This document shows positions 59,601 to 64,000 of a DNA stretch of 64,000 nt, one piece after another. Origin of the DNA: Mugil cephalus (Eukaryota > Chordata > Actinopteri > Mugiliformes > Mugilidae); contig NC_061774.1 of the NCBI RefSeq assembly GCF_022458985.1, forward strand, positions 16,888,197-16,952,196, given 5' to 3'. The first letter of the stretch is position 1; each line of letters starts with the position of its first letter. A program made the translations under genes and the position numbers. The notes beneath the pieces are model-generated. The model saw only the letters and a program-made list of their open reading frames with translations, did not search any database and was not told the DNA's origin.

Positions 59601-62600
59601 GCCAGGGGCAGAGAGACCGGGAAAGGCTGTCTGACGTTTGACGACAGCCCCTTTCCGATCTTTCCCCCGGCCTGAGAGGAGGATGAAGACGCGGATGAGG
59701 AGGACTGGAACGAGACGCCTGTGGACGTGACCAACGAGCTTAGAGCCTTTGGCCCAGTGGTCGAACCACTCGTCGCCCCCGTGGTACTGGGGAAGGTAGC
59801 GGAGGCGGTTTTAGAGCCGGGGGCTCTGATGTGATTGCGGGGAATCAGATCTTCAAGCTCTTTGGCCGGGTCTTGAATTAGAGCGTTGATCAGCTGGACT
59901 GCATACCTTGTAGACTCGGTGCCACCTCTGAAACACAAGAGCACATTTTAATCAGAATGTCCTGTAGTGTAACTGATCACAAGCAGTGAAAGACTGTTCT
60001 TTTGCAGCATATTCAGTGAGCAAACCTACAGTTCTACATTTCCTCTTTTTACGTATTTGTATGCATGTATGAAGTTTTTTTTTAGGCAGATGTGACCGAT
60101 GTGGTTGAACATTTAATATTTTTACTGGTCCTATGTTTGTGTCCACCGTCATCTTGTCTGCAGTGCTGGACTTTTTTAGTGTATGTGATGATCAGACGGA
60201 ATGAAAGTTGTTGCATTTAGACAACACCTAAAAAGGACCCATTTGCTTAACCCATCTACACCACATCTGCAATGTTGTCACAGTCCACCAGGGGGCGTTT
60301 CTGTTACCTTATGGTGATCATCCTCTCTCCGTTCTTGTCCTTCTGTTTGTCCACATCAATGTGAGCTCCTGTCACGTCCTGGATGGCTGTGATGTTGCAG
60401 CCCCCTCGACCCATGATCCGAGACACGACGGAGGCTGGCACAGACAGCTTCTTTGATCTTCGAAAGGAGCAGTGACACGTTTAGTGACTGCGCTGTACTT
60501 TCACTGTTATATAACTCACAAAAATATAAGTTGAAAATTTATTCGGTCTATATATAAGATCCAAACTGACCTTCTGACGACTTCCTTCCAACCCTCTTCT
60601 CTCTTCTGGTTTCTCTTTGGACTTGTGAGGCTGAGTTTACTGTTGGGTGAGGTGACGGGAAGAGCCATGGTCTTGAATGGAGAGGGTAAGGAGTTGGAGG
60701 TGGAGTCGCTTGAATCTGGAGCTCTGTGAGAAAACAAGACGCAGGTCTCGATCAACCAACTGGCAGATGTGGTATGATAAATACAATCTGTTACTCATCA
60801 TGTTTTGTTGCCTGACCAGCATCAAAGAAAACTCACAAAACGCAGTTAACACATAACACTTTAAGATCAGCTCGTCCTCTCTAGATGAAGTTACACAGAC
60901 GCAGCAAGATGGCGTCAGGAACTCACTTTTGCGTTGGTTTTGAGATGGAGACTGTGACCTTATTGTCCACTTTGCCGTCAGTCTGCAGCTGAGGACAGTG
61001 TCTCTTCTCTGGGCCGGCCATGAGGGCCTGGGGCGCTCCTGAGGAGGGGGCTGAAGAGGAGGAGGATGAGGAGGAAGAAGAAGAGGAGGAGGAGGCCGAG
61101 GAGGTGAGGTCAGGGAGGTAGTTGAGCTCCTGACTCTTGCCACCGCTGCTGCTGCTCTCACTAGCACAGTCGGTGCTATCCAAGGGGTCGGAGTCGCTGT
61201 TGCCGCCCGTCACTCCCCCGCCACCGCCCCTCGGTTCACCGTGGATCTTGTTCTTGTCAGCCTTGTGCTGTGCTAGTGCAACCTAAAAAAAGAAGATGCG
61301 CACATAACGTGATTCTCAAGAACAGAATCCAAGCCCACTCGCATGTCACCAGGTAAATACCACTTTACACGGAAGATTTCGGTGCTTCATTTTGGAATTT
61401 TTAATTGATTGCTGTGCCGACACAACACAAGTCACGTCAGTTTTCTCCCCTGCATGGATGGAAGTGAACTTTCTAAATGTCTGAGGCGAAACTGTCAAAA
61501 GTTTGGTGCAGACCCGATAACGTGCAACAAGTGCTCGAAGGCCATACCGCGAAAAGGGAAGCGCTAACGTCTCGGATTTGATTTAACATCTGACAACGCA
61601 TAGCATTTCTTTAAAAGCTGAGAAATGCACTGTCCTTCGTAGCGTGACCCCACGCCATAATTATGACAGTTTGTTGTGAACTTTATTTTATATTGGTTAA
61701 TTTATTTATTAGTCTTTTTTGTATTAATATTATTTAAGTTAATATTCTGTTGAACTTGCAGGACAGGAAATGCCTTAAAAATAAAAAGGTACAGTTTTTG
61801 GACAAAGTTTGTATGTTTTCCTTTTTGTAAGCACCGGTACCAGATAAAACTTTACCCTAAGAAGGAGTGGCGCTCACCTGTGGGTCCTGTAATATGATGG
61901 GTTCGTTGGGCGCTGAATCCTTAGTCTTGTTCTTTTTGTTCTTACGATTGGTGCTCGGGGTAGTGGCCACACTCGCTCGCTTCTTACCAAAAGCTGTAGT
62001 GAAAGTGGTGGAGGTGGCAGATATACCAATGGTGGTGGTGGTAGTTGCACTTGGAGGGTCAATAGGAACCTCTGTTTCTAAGAAGAAGAAGAGTAAAACG
62101 ATTATCAGACAACAGATTCTGCTAAATTATAACCAGAGGACTTGAAGCCTTATTGTGAAGTCTCTAATTTTGAAGCAAAAGTAGTGAGTTGTTACCTTCG
62201 GCTGAATCCTCCTTCTGCTCCTGCATCTCACAGGACTCCTCCTTGGTTTTCTGCCCCTCCTCTTCCTCCTGTTTCCTCTTCTGCTCCTCCTTCTTCTTCT
62301 TGCGTTTCTCCTTTCTCTTCTCACGCTTCGCAGCCAAGGCCTGCTTCTTGCTCTCCTCTCGGGACTGATACACAGAAGAGAGTCATGTTTAAAAGAAAAA
62401 AAAACACACACACACACACACACACACAATCCGTGCCTTGTATTCAAAACGCTTTAGCCTCCCAAAGCACAGTTAAACACTGAGACGTTACCTTCTCCAA
62501 GTCGAGCTCCTTGAGGAGAATACTAGCGTTCTTGTTGGCCTCGGCTGCCTGCTGGTCTTTAGCTTTGACGATAGTCTCCATGCACTGGTGGCACTTCTTT

Positions 62601-63995
62601 AACAGCTCCTGCAGGAACAACCACGAGTTACAGCTCCGTTAATATCTCAGCCACTTCTGACAATTCAATAGAACGAAAAGGAGATCAATACCAACCTTGT
62701 CAGCGATGGTGGCGATATATCTCATGCACTCAATATCTGACGGGAACTGGTTGACCTCCTTCACAAGATACTGCACCACCTTCACGTGACCCTGAGGTGT
62801 CAAGTAAAGTTGTTAGCAACTACAAAATTGTAAAATGCAGCATGATACACATTTTTAGGACTGCGGTTCACTGCGCACCTTGCGAAAAGCCGCCATAAGA
62901 GGGGTGATCTTGCGGTTGTCGGCTGCGTCCACATCGGCCGAAGCATGCACCAGGAGCTGGACCACGTCGAAGTGACCACCGTTCGCTGCCAGCCAAAGGG
63001 GAGTGTTCCCTTTCTTGTTTCGTACATCAATATGAGCACCCCTAAAAAGCAAAAGAAACATTTAGACAGGACAAATACACTGGTACCAAGCGGAGTTTGT
63101 GGCAAAAATCTGTTTTATACTTGCTTCAACACCATTTTAAGAGAGAGAACACACCTGTTGATAAGCAGCTCACAGAACTTGTAGTGGCCTTTGTCGGCAG
63201 CGATGGTGAGGGCAGTGTCTCGGGATGAAGGAACAGGAGGAGCGTTGACATCAGCACCTTTGTCCAACAGTACCCGGCCCACCTCTGCGTAACCTCCCGA
63301 GGCCGCCTCCATCAGAGGAGTGAGACCAGTCTGTTTGAAGAGAGAAATCAGTTAGAAAAAAAGGCCAGCACACGCACCAACAGAAGAAGAAGAAGAAAAA
63401 AAGATGCATTTATTTTCTGAGACTGACACAGTTTTCTCCAATATTCATCAAAAATGAAACTGTGACTTCAAAAGAAAGAAGTAATAAACACTCCTTTGAT
63501 GAAGATTCCTCACCTTAGCGCGATGCTCCACGTTGGCCTTGCGATCTAGCAGAAGGCTGACAACCTCGGCCCGGCCCTGAAAGCAGGCTAGGGTCAGAGC
63601 CGTGTTTCTGTTGGTCTCAATCTGGGCGTTGATGTCGGAGCCCATGTCCAGCAACAGCTTCACTGCTGGCACATGACCATTCATAGCTGCCAGCATGAGA
63701 GGAGAGATTCCCAGCTTACTGCCAGTCCTGTTGAACAAGCAAATAAAGAAACTCTTTAGAGACGAAAGCCATTAACTGTTGAGGAGAAGTGTTCTCCCTT
63801 AAACTTCACCTGATACGCGGCCCGACTGTGTAATGAGGTTCTAGTCGCTCACCTGGAGTTGATCTCCGCTCCGGCGTTGAGGAGTATCTTGATGATGTTG
63901 ACGTAACCCCCAGAAGCAGCCAGGCTAAGAGGCGTGTAGTCTGAAACATTGCGGTGTTCCTTGTTGGCTCCCCGCAGCAGCAGCAACTCCACAAC
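56697..63995 (-). CDS. ankhd1: ankyrin repeat and KH domain protein (ANKHD1/MASK family), 3' exons
   Basis: ANKHD1 and ANKRD17 are large ankyrin/KH scaffolds linked to Hippo (YAP), receptor-kinase and innate signalling. Eighteen minus-strand exons join in phase into the last 1,486 residues: 63853-63995, 63514-63727, 63155-63330, 62879-63041, 62696-62791, 62492-62608, 62196-62364, 61878-62077, 60927-61282, 60571-60723, 60308-60457, 58379-59927, 58083-58272, 57736-57861, 57374-57625, 57105-57289, 56851-57012, 56697-56756 (stop TAG). Residues 1-240 hold seven ankyrin repeats (TPLSLAASGGYVNIIKILL and similar). A Lys/Glu coiled coil follows (305-355), then a KH domain (596-665; VVSRIMGRGGCNITAIQDVT with GRGG as GxxG loop). 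A low-complexity S/T/P/Q tail ends PGTWAPHVGNVHLNHVN. ANKRD17 is possible; linkage to human chromosome 5 genes favours ANKHD1. The N-terminal exons lie beyond the edge. Confidence 0.9.
58379..59927 (-). CDS. ankhd1: 1,549-nt exon of ankhd1 (end of KH and S/T/P/Q-rich region)
   Basis: The exon opens with RGGTESTRYAVQLINALIQD, completing the KH fold begun in 60308-60457. It continues as about 500 residues of low complexity: Ser runs (SSSSASSSSS), Thr/Pro-rich stretches and a Gln run (QQQTQQQQQ near 58640-58665). Two better conserved islands stand out: FPVSLPLAYAHPQLALLAAQ through RLPMAQFGGTFSP, and PAPRVSHRMQPSG. Such regions are normally disordered; the islands may be binding motifs (inference). 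Confidence 0.85.
61049..61101 (-). repeat. ankhd1: coding poly-serine tract in ankhd1
   Basis: A GAG/GAA-rich plus-strand run reads on the coding strand as TCC/TCT codons giving 14 consecutive serines, inside exon 60927-61282. Mixed codons argue against recent simple slippage. Confidence 0.85.
61283..61877 (-). other. ankhd1: ankhd1 intron
   Basis: A 595-bp intron (GTGAGC donor, TTTTTAG acceptor) with AT-rich sequence and no recognisable feature. Confidence 0.7.
62402..62428. repeat. ankhd1: (AC)n microsatellite in an ankhd1 intron
   Basis: About 13 AC units lie 38 bp upstream, in the sense of the gene, of the acceptor of exon 62196-62364. Confidence 0.85.
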
Positions 63996-64000
63996 CTGTA

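Noticed and set aside
56697..63995. Assignment to ANKRD17 instead of ANKHD1.
   Set aside because: Not fully excluded: the paralogues share these domains. Linkage with human chromosome 5 genes favours ANKHD1, so that symbol is used with reduced certainty.

Overview
The window is genomic DNA from a ray-finned fish, most likely a teleost. Five multi-exon, vertebrate-type protein-coding genes have GT/AG introns. AT-rich introns and intergenic spaces hold many microsatellites and relics of fish-type DNA transposons (Tc1-like, hAT-like and other terminal-inverted-repeat elements) and LINE 3' ends. I see no bacterial or plasmid features, no CRISPR array, and no RNA gene I can support. The species cannot be named from the sequence.

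Layout: (1) 1-8,310, plus strand: the last three coding exons and a 3.8-kb 3'UTR of a netrin receptor, best match unc5a. (2) 9,690-42,700, minus strand: pdlim7 (Enigma), 13 coding exons from an N-terminal PDZ to three LIM domains. An alternative terminal exon at 19,447-19,543 would make a PDZ-only, LIM-less isoform. (3) 42,800-45,600: a divergent intergenic region full of transposon fragments and a 112-bp (ATCT) array. (4) 45,608-51,600, plus strand: cltb (clathrin light chain B), six coding exons including the 54-nt cassette known as the neuronal insert. (5) 53,225-54,585, minus strand: higd2a, two exons. (6) 56,110-64,000, minus strand: the 3' portion of ankhd1 (ANKHD1/ANKRD17 family), 18 exons with ankyrin repeats, a charged coiled coil, a KH domain and a long S/T/P/Q-rich tail; it runs off the right edge.

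unc5a and pdlim7 are convergent, pdlim7 and cltb divergent, cltb and higd2a convergent, and higd2a and ankhd1 in tandem. Human UNC5A, PDLIM7, CLTB and HIGD2A lie on 5q35 and ANKHD1 on 5q31, so this looks like a conserved linkage block rather than a functional cluster. The products act in separate processes: axon-guidance and death signalling, actin/Z-disc scaffolding, clathrin coats, respiratory-chain assembly, and ankyrin/KH RNA-linked scaffolding.

Coding exons were joined by checking reading phase at every junction, and all junctions close in frame. I found no undescribed biological system. The most interesting items are the LIM-less pdlim7 terminal exon, a two-copy inverted-repeat element keeping parts of the same reading frame, a four-copy transposon family, and Pumilio-type sites in the unc5a 3'UTR.
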